A stretch of 64,000 nt of DNA from Anaeromassilibacillus sp. An200 (GCF_002160025.1 NZ_NFJU01000001.1:124001-188000); one strand, 5' to 3'. Shown: positions 53,447 through 63,443, counted from the first letter of the stretch. The notes: generated from the sequence alone by a model not told the origin. Translations and numbers: made by a program.

Positions 53447-56362
53447 ATGAGAATTGGCCTTGATGTAGGTTCCACTACGATCAAATGTGTGGTTCTCGAT
53501 GACAACCAGCAGATCGTCTATCAGTCCTACGAACGTCATTTTTCGCAAATCACACAGAAGATGACGGAGCTTTTGGAAAAAATCAAAACCAGCGTGTTAC
53601 ATGGGGAACCGGCCCAGCTGACTGTTTCCGGCTCCGCCGGTATGGGCATCGCGGAAGCGTGCAGCCTGCCGTTTGTGCAGGAGGTTTACGCCACCCGTGT
53701 GGCAACCAACGAGCTGATTCCGGACACCGACGTCATCATTGAGCTTGGCGGTGAGGACGCGAAAATCCTCTTCCTCTCCGGCGGGATGGAGGTCCGCATG
53801 AACGGCTCCTGTGCGGGCGGCACGGGCGCTTTCATTGATCAGATGGCAACACTGCTGAACCTGCCGCTTGACGAGATGAACCAGCTGGCGGCGGAATATG
53901 AGAAAATCTATACCATCGCTTCCCGCTGCGGCGTATTTGCCAAAAGTGATATTCAGCCCCTGCTCAACCAGGGCGCACGCAAAAGCGACATCTGCGCCAG
54001 TATCTTTGCGGCTGTGGCCAATCAGACCATTGCGGGACTGGCCCAGGGCCGGAAAATCAACGGAAAAGTGCTGTATCTGGGCGGGCCGCTGACCTTCCTC
54101 TCCGAGCTGCGCCACGCATTTGACATTGCGCTGAAAACCACTGGCATCTGCCCCGAAAATTCCCTTTATTTTGTAGCGCTCGGCGCGGCTTTCAGCAGTG
54201 TGGAATCCATTGATATTGATGCAGCTCTCAAAAACATTGCGGGCTACGACGCAAACGCTGCGTTCCGTTTCATCCCTCCGCTCTTTGAAAACGAAGCGGA
54301 GTACGAAGCTTTTCGTGAGCGGCACGCTTCCTGCCGCGCTCCCCGCGGAGATATCGCTTCCTATCGCGGAAAAGCGTATCTCGGTGTGGACGCGGGCTCT
54401 ACGACGGTCAAGGCCGTGGTCATGGGCGAAAACAAGGAGGTCCTCGACTCGATTTACCGGAGCAACTCCGGCAACCCCGTGCCAATTGTGCTTGAATACC
54501 TGTTGGAACTGCGTCGCAAATACCCGAATCTGACCTTCGCCTCCTCCGCTGTGACCGGCTACGGCGAAGAGCTGCTGAAAAACGCGTTTGGGATGGATTT
54601 CGGCATCGTGGAGACGGTGGCGCACTTCACCGCCGCCAAAACCTTCCTGCCGGACGTTGATTTCGTCATCGACATCGGCGGACAGGATATGAAATGCTTC
54701 AAGATCCGCAAGGGGGCCATTGACAACATCTTCCTGAACGAAGCGTGCTCCTCCGGCTGCGGTTCGTTTTTGCAGACCTTTGCCAACACGCTCGGCTACA
54801 GCATCGAGGATTTTGCCAAGCTCGGCCTGTTTGCGAAGCATCCCGTTGACCTTGGCAGCCGCTGCACCGTGTTCATGAACTCCTCCGTCAAGCAGGCACA
54901 GAAGGACGGAGCCACCACGGAGGACATTTCCGCGGGATTGTCCGTCAGCGTGGTCAAAAATGCCATTTACAAGGTTATCCGTGTAGCAAGCGCGGAGGAA
55001 CTGGGCCGCCGCATTGTGGTACAGGGCGGTACTTTCCTCAATGACGCTGTGCTGCGCGTCTTTGAAAAGGAAATGGGCGTCAATGTCGTACGCCCTGACA
55101 TTTCCGGCCTGATGGGCGCTTACGGTGCGGCGGTTTACGCGCAGTCCCGCGCGAAATCCTCTTCAACACTGCTCTCGCTGGAGGATCTGGAAAACTTCAA
55201 GCATGAGGTTAAAGTGACAACCTGTGGCCTGTGCAACAACCACTGCCGCCTGACCATCAACGTGTTTCCCGGCAACCGCCGTTTTATCGGCGGAAACCGC
55301 TGCGAAAAACCGGTCACTCGCCGTGCTGAACAGAATAAGGAGCTGAACATGTATGCCTACAAGCTGGCTCAGCTTCTCTCCTACCGTCCGGTGGAGGGGC
55401 CGCGCGGCAAAATCGGCATTCCGATGGGGCTGAATATGTATGAGCTGCTTCCCTTCTGGTACACCCTGTTCACGAAACTGGGCTTTGAGGTTGTCACCTC
55501 TCCTCTGTCGAGCCGCGAGCTGTATTTGGAAGGGCAAAGCACCATCCCCAGTGATACCGTCTGTTTCCCTGCCAAGCTGATGCATGGTCACGTGCTCTCC
55601 CTGATCGATCAGGGGATCCGTTCCATCTTCTATCCCTGCATGTCCTATAACTTTGACGAAAAGATGGGCGACAACCACTACAACTGCCCTGTCGTCGCGT
55701 ATTACCCGGAGGTCATTGCCGCGAATACAACGGCGCTCGAGGGTCTGAACTTTATCCATGATTACGTTGGCATTCACCGCCGCCATGATTTCCCCGGGAA
55801 ATTCCACGAGATCCTTTCCCACTATTTCAAGGGGATTTCCCAGCGCGAGGTGAAAGAGGCTGCCGAAGCTGCCTATGCCGAATATTACGGGTATCTGGAC
55901 CGCATCCGCCGAAAGGGCAAGGAGATGATTGAGGAAGCCCGCGCAGAGAAAAAACCGATCATCATCCTGAGCGGCCGTCCGTATCATCTGGATCCCGAAA
56001 TCAATCACGGCATTGACAAGCTGCTCACCAGCCTCGGCGCAGCGGTCATTTCCGAGGATGTGGTAAGCGATGAGGTACATAAATTCCCCACGCATGTGCT
56101 CAACCAGTGGACGTATCACGCGCGCCTGTATGCCGCCGCCCGGTATGTCGGCACACAGCCTGATATGAATTTGGTGCAGCTGGTTTCCTTCGGCTGCGGT
56201 GTGGACGCGATCACAACGGACGAGGTGCGGAGCATTCTCGAGGAAAAGGAAAAGATTTACACGCAGATCAAGATCGACGAAATCACTAATCTGGGAGCAG
56301 TCAAGATCCGTCTGCGCAGTCTGTTTGCCGCTCTGGAACAGGAAAACGAGAGGAGGAGCTGA
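53447..56362 (+). CDS. Acyl-CoA dehydratase activase, tandem BcrAD/BadFG ATPase
   Basis: 971 aa from ATG 53447 (MRIGLDVGSTTIK); 28 codons upstream are open but lack a ribosome site. Two ASKHA ATPase domains: residues ~3-270 (GLDVGSTTIK, NGSCAGGTGAFIDQMA) and ~320-580 (GVDAGSTTVKAVV, EACSSGCGSFLQTFA, whose Cys pair can ligate a [4Fe-4S] cluster). From ~605 a DUF2229-type region with TTCGLCNNHCRL and GNRCEKP. Activators of 2-hydroxyacyl-CoA dehydratases inject one electron driven by ATP. The second gene starts one base after the stop. Confidence 0.93.
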   Translation: MRIGLDVGSTTIKCVVLDDNQQIVYQSYERHFSQITQKMTELLEKIKTSVLHGEPAQLTVSGSAGMGIAEACSLPFVQEVYATRVATNELIPDTDVIIELGGEDAKILFLSGGMEVRMNGSCAGGTGAFIDQMATLLNLPLDEMNQLAAEYEKIYTIASRCGVFAKSDIQPLLNQGARKSDICASIFAAVANQTIAGLAQGRKINGKVLYLGGPLTFLSELRHAFDIALKTTGICPENSLYFVALGAAFSSVESIDIDAALKNIAGYDANAAFRFIPPLFENEAEYEAFRERHASCRAPRGDIASYRGKAYLGVDAGSTTVKAVVMGENKEVLDSIYRSNSGNPVPIVLEYLLELRRKYPNLTFASSAVTGYGEELLKNAFGMDFGIVETVAHFTAAKTFLPDVDFVIDIGGQDMKCFKIRKGAIDNIFLNEACSSGCGSFLQTFANTLGYSIEDFAKLGLFAKHPVDLGSRCTVFMNSSVKQAQKDGATTEDISAGLSVSVVKNAIYKVIRVASAEELGRRIVVQGGTFLNDAVLRVFEKEMGVNVVRPDISGLMGAYGAAVYAQSRAKSSSTLLSLEDLENFKHEVKVTTCGLCNNHCRLTINVFPGNRRFIGGNRCEKPVTRRAEQNKELNMYAYKLAQLLSYRPVEGPRGKIGIPMGLNMYELLPFWYTLFTKLGFEVVTSPLSSRELYLEGQSTIPSDTVCFPAKLMHGHVLSLIDQGIRSIFYPCMSYNFDEKMGDNHYNCPVVAYYPEVIAANTTALEGLNFIHDYVGIHRRHDFPGKFHEILSHYFKGISQREVKEAAEAAYAEYYGYLDRIRRKGKEMIEEARAEKKPIIILSGRPYHLDPEINHGIDKLLTSLGAAVISEDVVSDEVHKFPTHVLNQWTYHARLYAAARYVGTQPDMNLVQLVSFGCGVDAITTDEVRSILEEKEKIYTQIKIDEITNLGAVKIRLRSLFAALEQENERRS

Positions 56363-56363
56363 G

Positions 56364-57653
56364 ATGGCCGAGCTGAAATTCAATAAAAAGGGACGTCTCC
56401 TTTTTACCAAGGAGATGAAAAAGGAATATACCATCCTCTGCCCCATGATGCTGCCGATCCATTTCTCCCTGTTTGTGGACGTGTTCCGCAACTGCGGCTA
56501 TAAGGTGGAGCTTCTGACAAATGACGGCCCTTCCATCGTACAGGAAGGCTTGAAATATGTCCATAACGACACCTGCTACCCTGCCCTGCTGGTTATCGGC
56601 CAGTTCATTGACGCGCTGCACAGCGGCAAATACGACCTTGACCGCACCGCTCTGATCATCACCCAGACGGGCGGCGGCTGCCGCGCGAGCAACTACATTC
56701 ATCTGCTCCGCAAGGCTCTCCACAAGGCCGGGATGGATCAGGTGCCGGTGATCTCGCTGAACCTGTCCGGCCTGGAAAGCAACCCAGGCTTTTCGATCAA
56801 CCTGTCCATCATCCGCAAGATGGTGGCGGCTATCGCTTACGGCGACGCGCTGATGGCGCTCAGCAACCAGGTGCGCCCCTATGAGAAGGAAGAAGGAGCC
56901 GCTGATCGCCTGGTGAAGCGGTGGACCGACGATCTGAGCGCACAGTTCCGGCGCGGCAAGGGCCTTGGCCTGAAGGAGGAAAAGGAAAACCTCTTAGCCA
57001 TTGCGCGCGACTTCGCCGCGATCCCCGTGGAGAAAAAGCCGAAAATCAAGGTGGGAATCGTCGGAGAAATTTACGTCAAATACGCTCCCTTTGCCAACAA
57101 CCACTTGGAGGAATTCCTTGCCAGCCAGGATTGCGAGGTCAACGTGCCGGGCCTGATGAACTTTGTGCTTTTCAAGGTCGACAACCGTATGGAGGATATC
57201 AAGCTTTACGGAGGAAGCCACGCCAAATTTGCCGTGGTCCGTATGCTGTTTGACTATCTGACCAAGATGCAGAACATCTTTACGGAAGCCATTGCCTCCC
57301 AGCCGTGCTTTGAAGTCCCCGCAACCTACGAGCATGTCAAAAAGCTGGTCAAGGGTGTGATCGGCTACGGCAACAAGATGGGCGAAGGCTGGCTGCTCAC
57401 CGCTGAAATGCTGGAGCTGGCGGAAGCAGGTTATGAAAATATCGTCTGCGCCCAGCCGTTCGGCTGCCTGCCGAACCATATTGTCGGCAAAGGAATGATT
57501 CACCGGATCAAAGCGGAAAATGAGCGAGCAAACATTGTTCCCATCGACTACGATCCCAGCGCTACAAAGGTCAATCAGGAAAACCGCATCAAGCTGATGC
57601 TTGCCGTTGCCAGAGAGAATCTGGAGAAAAAGCAGACGGAGAAAAAAGCATAA
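56364..57653 (+). CDS. Acyl-CoA dehydratase activase-related protein, second component
   Basis: 429 aa. ATG 56364 has AGGAGGAG just before it and lies 1 base after the stop of the larger gene, in a different frame. It carries the HgdB/DUF2229-like fold: HNDTCYPALLVIGQFIDAL, ITQTGGGCRASNYIHLL, and CAQPFGCLPNHIVGKG, each with cysteines fit for an iron-sulfur site. In most Clostridia the equivalent of both genes is one protein of about 1,400 residues; here it is split. No dehydratase alpha/beta pair is adjacent, so substrate is unknown. Confidence 0.9.
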   Translation: MAELKFNKKGRLLFTKEMKKEYTILCPMMLPIHFSLFVDVFRNCGYKVELLTNDGPSIVQEGLKYVHNDTCYPALLVIGQFIDALHSGKYDLDRTALIITQTGGGCRASNYIHLLRKALHKAGMDQVPVISLNLSGLESNPGFSINLSIIRKMVAAIAYGDALMALSNQVRPYEKEEGAADRLVKRWTDDLSAQFRRGKGLGLKEEKENLLAIARDFAAIPVEKKPKIKVGIVGEIYVKYAPFANNHLEEFLASQDCEVNVPGLMNFVLFKVDNRMEDIKLYGGSHAKFAVVRMLFDYLTKMQNIFTEAIASQPCFEVPATYEHVKKLVKGVIGYGNKMGEGWLLTAEMLELAEAGYENIVCAQPFGCLPNHIVGKGMIHRIKAENERANIVPIDYDPSATKVNQENRIKLMLAVARENLEKKQTEKKA

Positions 57654-57664
57654 AAGGCCGAAAC

Positions 57665-57711
57665 AAAAGAGCGGCATTCCCGGGAAGCTTCCCTGGAATG
57701 CCGCTCTTTTT
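57665..57711. terminator. Bidirectional terminator between the activase operon and xth
   Basis: GAGCGGCATTCC / GGAATGCCGCTC with inner GGGAAGCTTCCC, TTTTT on the plus strand and TTTTG on the minus strand. Confidence 0.92.
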
Positions 57712-57731
57712 CTTCTCTTTGTCTGCTGCCA

Positions 57732-58490
57732 TCAGTCCTCACGCAGCACCAATTCCACCGGACAGTGATCGCTGCCGAAAATATCCGATCGAATAGTGGA
57801 GGACACCAGCCGATCCCGCAGGCGATCTGAGGTGAGGAAATAATCGATCCGCCAGCCCGCATTCTTTTCCCGGGCACGGAAGCGGTAGCTCCACCAACTG
57901 TAGGCCCCCGTCAAATCGGGATGAAAATACCGGAAGGTATCAGTAAACCCGGACGCGAGAAGCTCTGTCATCTTGCCGCGCTCCTGATCGCTGAATCCGG
58001 CATTGCCGCGGTTCGTTTTCGGGTTTTTAAGGTCGATCTCCTCATGTGCGACATTCATATCACCGCAGACAACGACCGGCTTTTCCGCGTCAAGCGAAAG
58101 CAGATAGGCGCGGAACGCATCCTCCCACTCCATGCGGTAATCGATTCGGGCCAGGCCGTCCTGCGCGTTCGGGGTGTAGACCGTCACCAGGAAAAACTCC
58201 GGGAATTCCAGCGTGATTGCACGCCCCTCTCCCACATGGACAGGATCTCCGATGTCATTGCGCACGGAAAGCGGTTCCCGGCGGCTGAACACCGCCGTGC
58301 CGGAATAGCCCTTCTTCTCGGCGGAATTCCAGTACTGCGCATAACCGGGCAAATCCAGCTCGGCCTGCCCCGGCTGCATCTTGGTCTCCTGAAGGCAAAA
58401 CACATCCGCGTCTGTTTCACGGAAATAGTCAAGAAACCCTTTCCCCAGGCAGGCCCGCAGGCCGTTGACGTTCCACGATACCAATTTCAT
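57732..58490 (-). CDS. xth: Exodeoxyribonuclease III (AP endonuclease)
   Basis: 252 aa. EEP-family motifs: SWNVNGLRA, LQETKMQ (metal Glu), YTPNAQ, VCGDMNVAHEEIDL, WSYRFRAREKNAGWRIDYFL, SDHCPVELVL. It cuts DNA at abasic sites. The start overlaps the vanW stop by 4 bases (ATGA). Confidence 0.96.
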   Translation of the reverse strand: MKLVSWNVNGLRACLGKGFLDYFRETDADVFCLQETKMQPGQAELDLPGYAQYWNSAEKKGYSGTAVFSRREPLSVRNDIGDPVHVGEGRAITLEFPEFFLVTVYTPNAQDGLARIDYRMEWEDAFRAYLLSLDAEKPVVVCGDMNVAHEEIDLKNPKTNRGNAGFSDQERGKMTELLASGFTDTFRYFHPDLTGAYSWWSYRFRAREKNAGWRIDYFLTSDRLRDRLVSSTIRSDIFGSDHCPVELVLRED

Positions 58491-59812
58491 TGCGATGCTT
58501 CATCCTTTGCTTGTGTTGTTTCTGTCTGTGTGGTTTCCCCGACAGTCTCCTCCTCAGCAAGGGCGGATTCCTCCTTTGTGGGTTCCTCTTGGCTGGGAGG
58601 AAGCACCAGCTCATAGAGCTCCGCTGTTACCACGCCGTTTTCCGCCTTCATCCGGATCTGAATGGGATTCATTCGGTTGTTGAAGAAGGCGAAATCATGC
58701 TGATAAAGAATGTTTCCGTTGCGCCAGATGGAGGCTTCGCGCATACCGGGGCGCAGATAAGTGACAGGCTGTGAATGCGCATAAACCTCCGCCAAATACA
58801 TTTTCGCGTAATCCGCCGCGCTGGCCAGCGTCGTTGTCACCTGGCACAGGCCGCCGCCATAATCGTAACCAGTGGAGGAAAACACGGTGGCCAGCTGGTA
58901 GCCGTCCGCTTTGCTGCCGGAGCCGCCGTGCTGACACCAGGAAAAGTATTCCGCGGGAAGAATCACGCGGCCATCCACAGACTGGCAGCCGAGCTCCAGA
59001 TTCACGTTGCGTCCCCAATTAGCGGCATTGAGAGAATAATAGCTCTCCTCCCTGCCGATTAAGACAGGAACCAGCTTGTCCGCGTTTTTCTCATAATATT
59101 CCTGCGGGGACATGAGCAGCGCGCCGTTTAACAGCAGATGCTGGAAGATATCCGCGTCCGTATAGCAATCATAGACATTCTGTCCATCCCGCGAACGGGC
59201 ATACACCCACTGATCCTCCTTGAACTCCACCCCGTCAATGGTATAATCTTTTTTCAGATAGAGCGGAAAACAGTTGTCCTTAACATACTGTGTGGGAAGA
59301 TACCCTTCTGTTCCCCGGACAATGACGCGCGACCATCCATTGGCCAGCGTTTCCCGCACGAAGGCGCGCTCCGTCGCAAAGGGAAGCAGCAGGCGGCTGG
59401 CCGACGTGCTCGGCGCACTGCGCAAAAACAGGCTTTTGTTGTTGAAGCCAATGTTCACGATGGAGTAATTCTCCGCCGGAACCGTCACAACAGGAAAAAC
59501 CTCCTCGGCGGGCGGTTCCGGTTCCACAGGTTCCTGCGGCGTTTCCGGCGGCGGGGTGGATTCCTCATCCGGTGAAGGCGCAGGCTCCTCCTCTTCGGCC
59601 GTTTCGGAGGTTTCCGATAACACTGGCGTTTCCTGTTCGGACTCTTGTTCCTGCACAGGCGTCTGTTCCAACAGATTGTATTCCTCCGGCGCAGCCTCGG
59701 AAGCCAACGGAAGCTCCCAGCCATTCGTTTCCGCCTGTGCAGGAACTGCCAGCGGCGCCAACAGCGCGCAGATCAGCATCAGCATCAAAAAGCGTCGTTT
59801 CCCTCGTCTCAC
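58487..59812 (-). CDS. VanW-family secreted protein with SH3 domain
   Basis: 441 aa from GTG 59812; AAGGGGG lies 6 bases upstream and the start gives a clean signal peptide (RRGKRRFLMLMLICALLAP). A Pro/Glu/Thr/Ser-rich acidic stretch (~35-105) is followed by an SH3-like domain (~115-175; LFLRSAPSTSASRLLL, GWSRVIVRGTEGYL) and a VanW domain (~255-360) with GYQLATVFSSTGYDYGGGLCQVTTTL by parts, including the family's GGGLCQ block. VanW is linked with wall modification but its reaction is unknown. Operon with xth, overlapping by 4 bases. Confidence 0.88.
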   Translation of the reverse strand: MRRGKRRFLMLMLICALLAPLAVPAQAETNGWELPLASEAAPEEYNLLEQTPVQEQESEQETPVLSETSETAEEEEPAPSPDEESTPPPETPQEPVEPEPPAEEVFPVVTVPAENYSIVNIGFNNKSLFLRSAPSTSASRLLLPFATERAFVRETLANGWSRVIVRGTEGYLPTQYVKDNCFPLYLKKDYTIDGVEFKEDQWVYARSRDGQNVYDCYTDADIFQHLLLNGALLMSPQEYYEKNADKLVPVLIGREESYYSLNAANWGRNVNLELGCQSVDGRVILPAEYFSWCQHGGSGSKADGYQLATVFSSTGYDYGGGLCQVTTTLASAADYAKMYLAEVYAHSQPVTYLRPGMREASIWRNGNILYQHDFAFFNNRMNPIQIRMKAENGVVTAELYELVLPPSQEEPTKEESALAEEETVGETTQTETTQAKDEASQ

Positions 59813-59932
59813 AAAAATCCCCCTTTTCTCTTTTCCGCCTGCCGGCGGCCTTTTCTCATCATAGCATGTTCTTTGCCCGCTTTGCGTCCGTTTCTGTCGC
59901 ATCAGGAGCAAAGGTTTTCCCTTTCCAGCTTC

Positions 59933-59961
59933 ATTGTAGCATATTGTGGAAAGACCCGCAA
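59933..59961 (-). promoter_or_regulatory. Promoter of vanW-xth
   Basis: Minus strand -35 TTGCGG (59961-59956), 17-base spacer, extended -10 TGCTACAAT (hexamer 59938-59933). Confidence 0.6.
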
Positions 59962-60016
59962 GAGCAGACAAAAATCGAAATTTCTTCCCGGATTTGCTGG
60001 CCTTTTTTTGAAAATC

Positions 60017-60025
60017 TGCTATAAT
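60017..60025 (+). promoter_or_regulatory. Extended -10 promoter of the ppi operon
   Basis: TGCTATAAT (hexamer 60020-60025) without a well-spaced -35; the extended -10 can compensate. About 60 bases before ATG 60088. Confidence 0.6.
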
Positions 60026-60087
60026 GATGTGTATTGTCTGTTCTATTTTTCTTTCATTTTTCGCAGTTAACGAAAGGAGCGCTTTTC

Positions 60088-60603
60088 ATGAAAAATCCCA
60101 TTGCCACAATTGAAACCACTCACGGTAAAATCGAGGTGGAACTGTATCCGGAGATCGCCCCGAATACTGTCAATAATTTTATTTCCCTCGTGCAGAAGGG
60201 CTTTTATGATGGAACCATCTTCCACCGCGTGATTCCCGGCTTTATGATTCAGGGCGGCGATCCCGACGGCACCGGCATGGGCGGCCCCGGCTACGCGATC
60301 CGCGGCGAATTCTCCCACAACGGCTTTGAAAACAATCTGCGCCACACGCGCGGCGTTCTCTCCATGGCCCGCTCCATGTTCCCGGACAGCGCCGGAAGCC
60401 AGTTCTTCCTGATGGTGGAGGATGCTCCGCACCTCGACGGCGAATATGCCGCCTTCGGCAAGGTAATTTCCGGAATCGAAGAATGTGACCGGATCGTTTC
60501 CGTCTCCCGTGACCGCCGCGACCGCCCGCTGGAGGATGAGCAGATGGTGAAAGTTACGGTGGAAACCTTTGGAGAGGAATATCTGGAGCCGGAGAAGCTG
60601 TAA
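60088..60603 (+). CDS. Cyclophilin-type peptidyl-prolyl isomerase
   Basis: 171 aa from ATG 60088, AAAGGAG 9 bases upstream. Cyclophilin motifs: GFYDGTIFHRVIPGFMIQGGDP (by parts), GGPGYAIRGEF, MARSMFPDSAGSQFFLM. No signal peptide, so cytosolic folding helper. It starts an operon with an ABC exporter (2-base gap) and an M24 peptidase. Confidence 0.96.
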   Translation: MKNPIATIETTHGKIEVELYPEIAPNTVNNFISLVQKGFYDGTIFHRVIPGFMIQGGDPDGTGMGGPGYAIRGEFSHNGFENNLRHTRGVLSMARSMFPDSAGSQFFLMVEDAPHLDGEYAAFGKVISGIEECDRIVSVSRDRRDRPLEDEQMVKVTVETFGEEYLEPEKL

Positions 60604-60604
60604 G

Positions 60605-62341
60605 ATGCGTGTTCTCAGAAAATTTATCCATTACTACAAGCCCTATCAGGCCGTTTTTTGGATCGATATGGCCTGTGCCCTGCTGGTAAGCGCGATCGAT
60701 CTCGCGTTTCCCCAGCTGCTCAACTACTGCACGCGCAGCGTATTCACCCGCAGCGCGGAGGAGGTTCTGCGGATCCTCCCCCTGCTTGCCTTCGGGCTGC
60801 TTGTGATGTATCTGGCCCGCTTCGGCGGCCGGTATTACATCACCTGCCAGGGACACATCATGGGCGCCCGGATGGAGAGCGATATGCGCCAGGATCTGTT
60901 TGATCAGTTCCAGCGCCTTTCGTTTTCCTACTACGATCGGAACAACACCGGCGAAATGATGAGCAAGCTGGTCTCCGATCTCTTCGATATCAGCGAGCTG
61001 GCTCACCACGGACCGGAAAATATCTTCATCTCCCTGCTCAAGATTTTCGGCTCTTTCGCTCTGCTCCTGTGGATCAACGTCCCGATGACGCTCATTCTGC
61101 TCGCCGTCACGCTGATCATGCTGACATTCAGCGTATGGCAGAATAAGAAAATGCGCGCTGTTTTCATGGACAACCGCCGGAAGATCGCCGGAGTCAACGC
61201 AAGCTTGCAGGACAGCCTGGCCGGAATCCGTGTGGTCAAATCCTTCGCCAATGAGAGCGTGGAACACAAAAAATTCAGCGAAAGCAATCTGGAATTTCTG
61301 CGTTCCAAGGAAAAAAACTACAAGCGCATGGGCATTTTCCATGCGGGCAACAACTTCTTTCAGGGCATGCTCTTTCTGACGGTTCTCGTTTCGGGCGGCT
61401 ACTTCATTGCAGCCGGTCAGATTGACGCGGTGGATTTGGCGACCTACGCACTGTACATCAACATTTTCATCAACCCGATTGAGGTGCTGGTGGAGTTTAC
61501 GGAAATGTTCCAGAAGGGCTTTTCCGGCTTCAAACGGTTTCTCGAGGTCATGGAGACACAGCCGGAGATTGTGAACCGTCCGAACGCGCGTCCGCTCCGG
61601 GACATCCACGGCGTGATCGACTATCGTGACGTATCTTTCCATTATGAAAAGGGCGATTCCGTCCTCTCGCATATTGATATCCATATCGACGCGGGCAAAA
61701 CGGTAGCGCTGGTCGGTCCTTCGGGCGGCGGCAAAACCACGCTGTGCAGCCTTCTCCCCCGCTTTTACGATGTAACAGGCGGCTGTGTGCAGGTGGACGG
61801 ACAGGACGTGCGGGATTTGACGCTGGAAAGCCTGCGCTCCTCCATCGGCATTGTTCAGCAGGATGTATACCTCTTCTCCGGAACCATTCGGGAAAATATT
61901 GCCTACGGCAAACCGGACGCCACAGAGGAGGAGATCATCTCGGCAGCCAAGCGCGCCAACATTCATGAGTTTGTGATGGGCCTGGAGGACGGCTACGATA
62001 CCTTTGTAGGAGAACGCGGTGCGCGGCTCTCCGGCGGACAGAAGCAGCGCATTTCCATTGCGCGTGTCTTTCTGAAGGATCCTCCGATTCTGATTCTCGA
62101 TGAGGCGACGAGCGCACTTGACAATGAGAGCGAGCGGCACATCCAGCAGAGTCTGGAGGAGCTCGCGAAGGATCGCACAACCATTGTGATTGCGCACCGC
62201 CTTTCCACCATCCGCAATGCCGATGAAATCATCGTCATCAGCGACGATGGTATTGTGGAGCGCGGCTGCCATGAAGAGCTTCTGAGCCGAAAGGGCCTGT
62301 ATGCCCGCTATTACAACATGCAGTTTGAAGGGCTGGCGTAA
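60605..62341 (+). CDS. ABC transporter with fused permease and ATPase domains
   Basis: 578 aa. Membrane domain of six helices (residues ~15-310), then an ATPase domain with Walker A GPSGGGKTT, signature LSGGQKQR, Walker B ILILDEATSALD and switch His AHRLST, all canonical. It can work as a homodimer, unlike the heterodimeric pair at 2.9-6.6 kb. Directly after the cyclophilin gene with GGAG ten bases upstream. Substrate unknown; lipid or multidrug export is typical. Confidence 0.95.
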   Translation: MRVLRKFIHYYKPYQAVFWIDMACALLVSAIDLAFPQLLNYCTRSVFTRSAEEVLRILPLLAFGLLVMYLARFGGRYYITCQGHIMGARMESDMRQDLFDQFQRLSFSYYDRNNTGEMMSKLVSDLFDISELAHHGPENIFISLLKIFGSFALLLWINVPMTLILLAVTLIMLTFSVWQNKKMRAVFMDNRRKIAGVNASLQDSLAGIRVVKSFANESVEHKKFSESNLEFLRSKEKNYKRMGIFHAGNNFFQGMLFLTVLVSGGYFIAAGQIDAVDLATYALYINIFINPIEVLVEFTEMFQKGFSGFKRFLEVMETQPEIVNRPNARPLRDIHGVIDYRDVSFHYEKGDSVLSHIDIHIDAGKTVALVGPSGGGKTTLCSLLPRFYDVTGGCVQVDGQDVRDLTLESLRSSIGIVQQDVYLFSGTIRENIAYGKPDATEEEIISAAKRANIHEFVMGLEDGYDTFVGERGARLSGGQKQRISIARVFLKDPPILILDEATSALDNESERHIQQSLEELAKDRTTIVIAHRLSTIRNADEIIVISDDGIVERGCHEELLSRKGLYARYYNMQFEGLA

Positions 62342-62363
62342 AGCGGAGAAAGGAGAAATCAGC

Positions 62364-63443
62364 ATGAATGCCTGTTATGAAGCCCGCATCCAGCGGGTGA
62401 TTCAAAATATGGAGCGCGAGGGGCTTTCGCAGATTCTGGTCACCTCCACCGCATCCGTTTACTATCTGACGGGCGTATGGGTGGAGCCGATGGAGCGCCT
62501 TTTTGCGTTCTATCTCGATACGGACGGGAGACAGATTCTGTTCGGGAATGATCTGTTCGGCCTCCAACCTGTCCCTGGGCGTGAACTTTACGTCCATAAC
62601 GACAGCGACGATCCGCTGCGCGATTTGGCCCGCCTGGTGAAGCCGGGAACGCTTGGCATCGACAAAGCCTGGCCGAGCCGTTTTCTGATCTCGCTCCTCC
62701 AAAAGCGGAGCGATCTCACCCCCGTGCTTGGCAGCGCGCCGGTGGACGAGGCAAGAATGCGCAAGGACGCGGAGGAGATTGAGGCGCTGCGGCACGCTTC
62801 CCGTGTAAATGATTCCGTTGTGGCCGCCGCTATCCATGCGGTACGGGAAGGCGCGGTGGAGTCTCAGCTTGCCGCGTTGGTAGAAGAAAAATTCCGTGAA
62901 GCAGGCGCGGGACGCGGCCACGGACAGCTCGTCTGCTTTGGCCCAAACGGCGCGGATCCGCACCATGAACCGAATTCCACCGTCATTCGGGATGGAGATT
63001 CCGTTGTATTTGATATCTTCATTCCGATCCCCTACTACTGGTGCGACATGACGCGCACCGTCTTTTTCCGCTCCGCGACCGATGAAGCCAAACGAGTGTA
63101 TGAGACGGTGCGGGAGGCAAATCTCGCGGCGGAGGCTGTGATTCGTCCGGGCGTTCCGCTGTGTGAATTTGACCGCGCGGCCCGTGAGGTCATCGAAAAG
63201 GCGGGCTACGGCCCGTATTTCACGCACCGGCTTGGCCATGGCATTGGCTTGGAATGCCATGAGCCGCCGGACAACAGCGCATCCTCCACGGTGATCGCGG
63301 AGCCCGGCATGGTCTTTTCCGTTGAGCCAGGCATCTATCTGCCTGGCAAGCTTGGCGTGCGGATCGAGGATCTGGTGCTGGTCACGGAAACAGGCTGTGA
63401 GGTGCTGAACGCATACACGAAGGAACTTCAGATCGTTGGATAA
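62364..63443 (+). CDS. M24-family aminopeptidase (Xaa-Pro type)
   Basis: 359 aa from ATG 62364, AAAGGAG ten bases before it. Creatinase-like N-terminal domain (~1-125), then the pita-bread catalytic domain with five metal ligands: VFDIF, DMTRTVFF, HRLGHGIGLECHE, SVEPGIYL and VRIEDLVL. Probably removes N-terminal residues before proline, or a related dipeptidase. Third gene of the operon; followed by the T-box unit. Confidence 0.94.
   Translation: MNACYEARIQRVIQNMEREGLSQILVTSTASVYYLTGVWVEPMERLFAFYLDTDGRQILFGNDLFGLQPVPGRELYVHNDSDDPLRDLARLVKPGTLGIDKAWPSRFLISLLQKRSDLTPVLGSAPVDEARMRKDAEEIEALRHASRVNDSVVAAAIHAVREGAVESQLAALVEEKFREAGAGRGHGQLVCFGPNGADPHHEPNSTVIRDGDSVVFDIFIPIPYYWCDMTRTVFFRSATDEAKRVYETVREANLAAEAVIRPGVPLCEFDRAAREVIEKAGYGPYFTHRLGHGIGLECHEPPDNSASSTVIAEPGMVFSVEPGIYLPGKLGVRIEDLVLVTETGCEVLNAYTKELQIVG

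Noticed and set aside
56355-56370. Frameshift between the two activase genes
   Set aside because: The second gene has its own perfect ribosome site and ATG, so a true split fits better. Reads would be needed to exclude an error.
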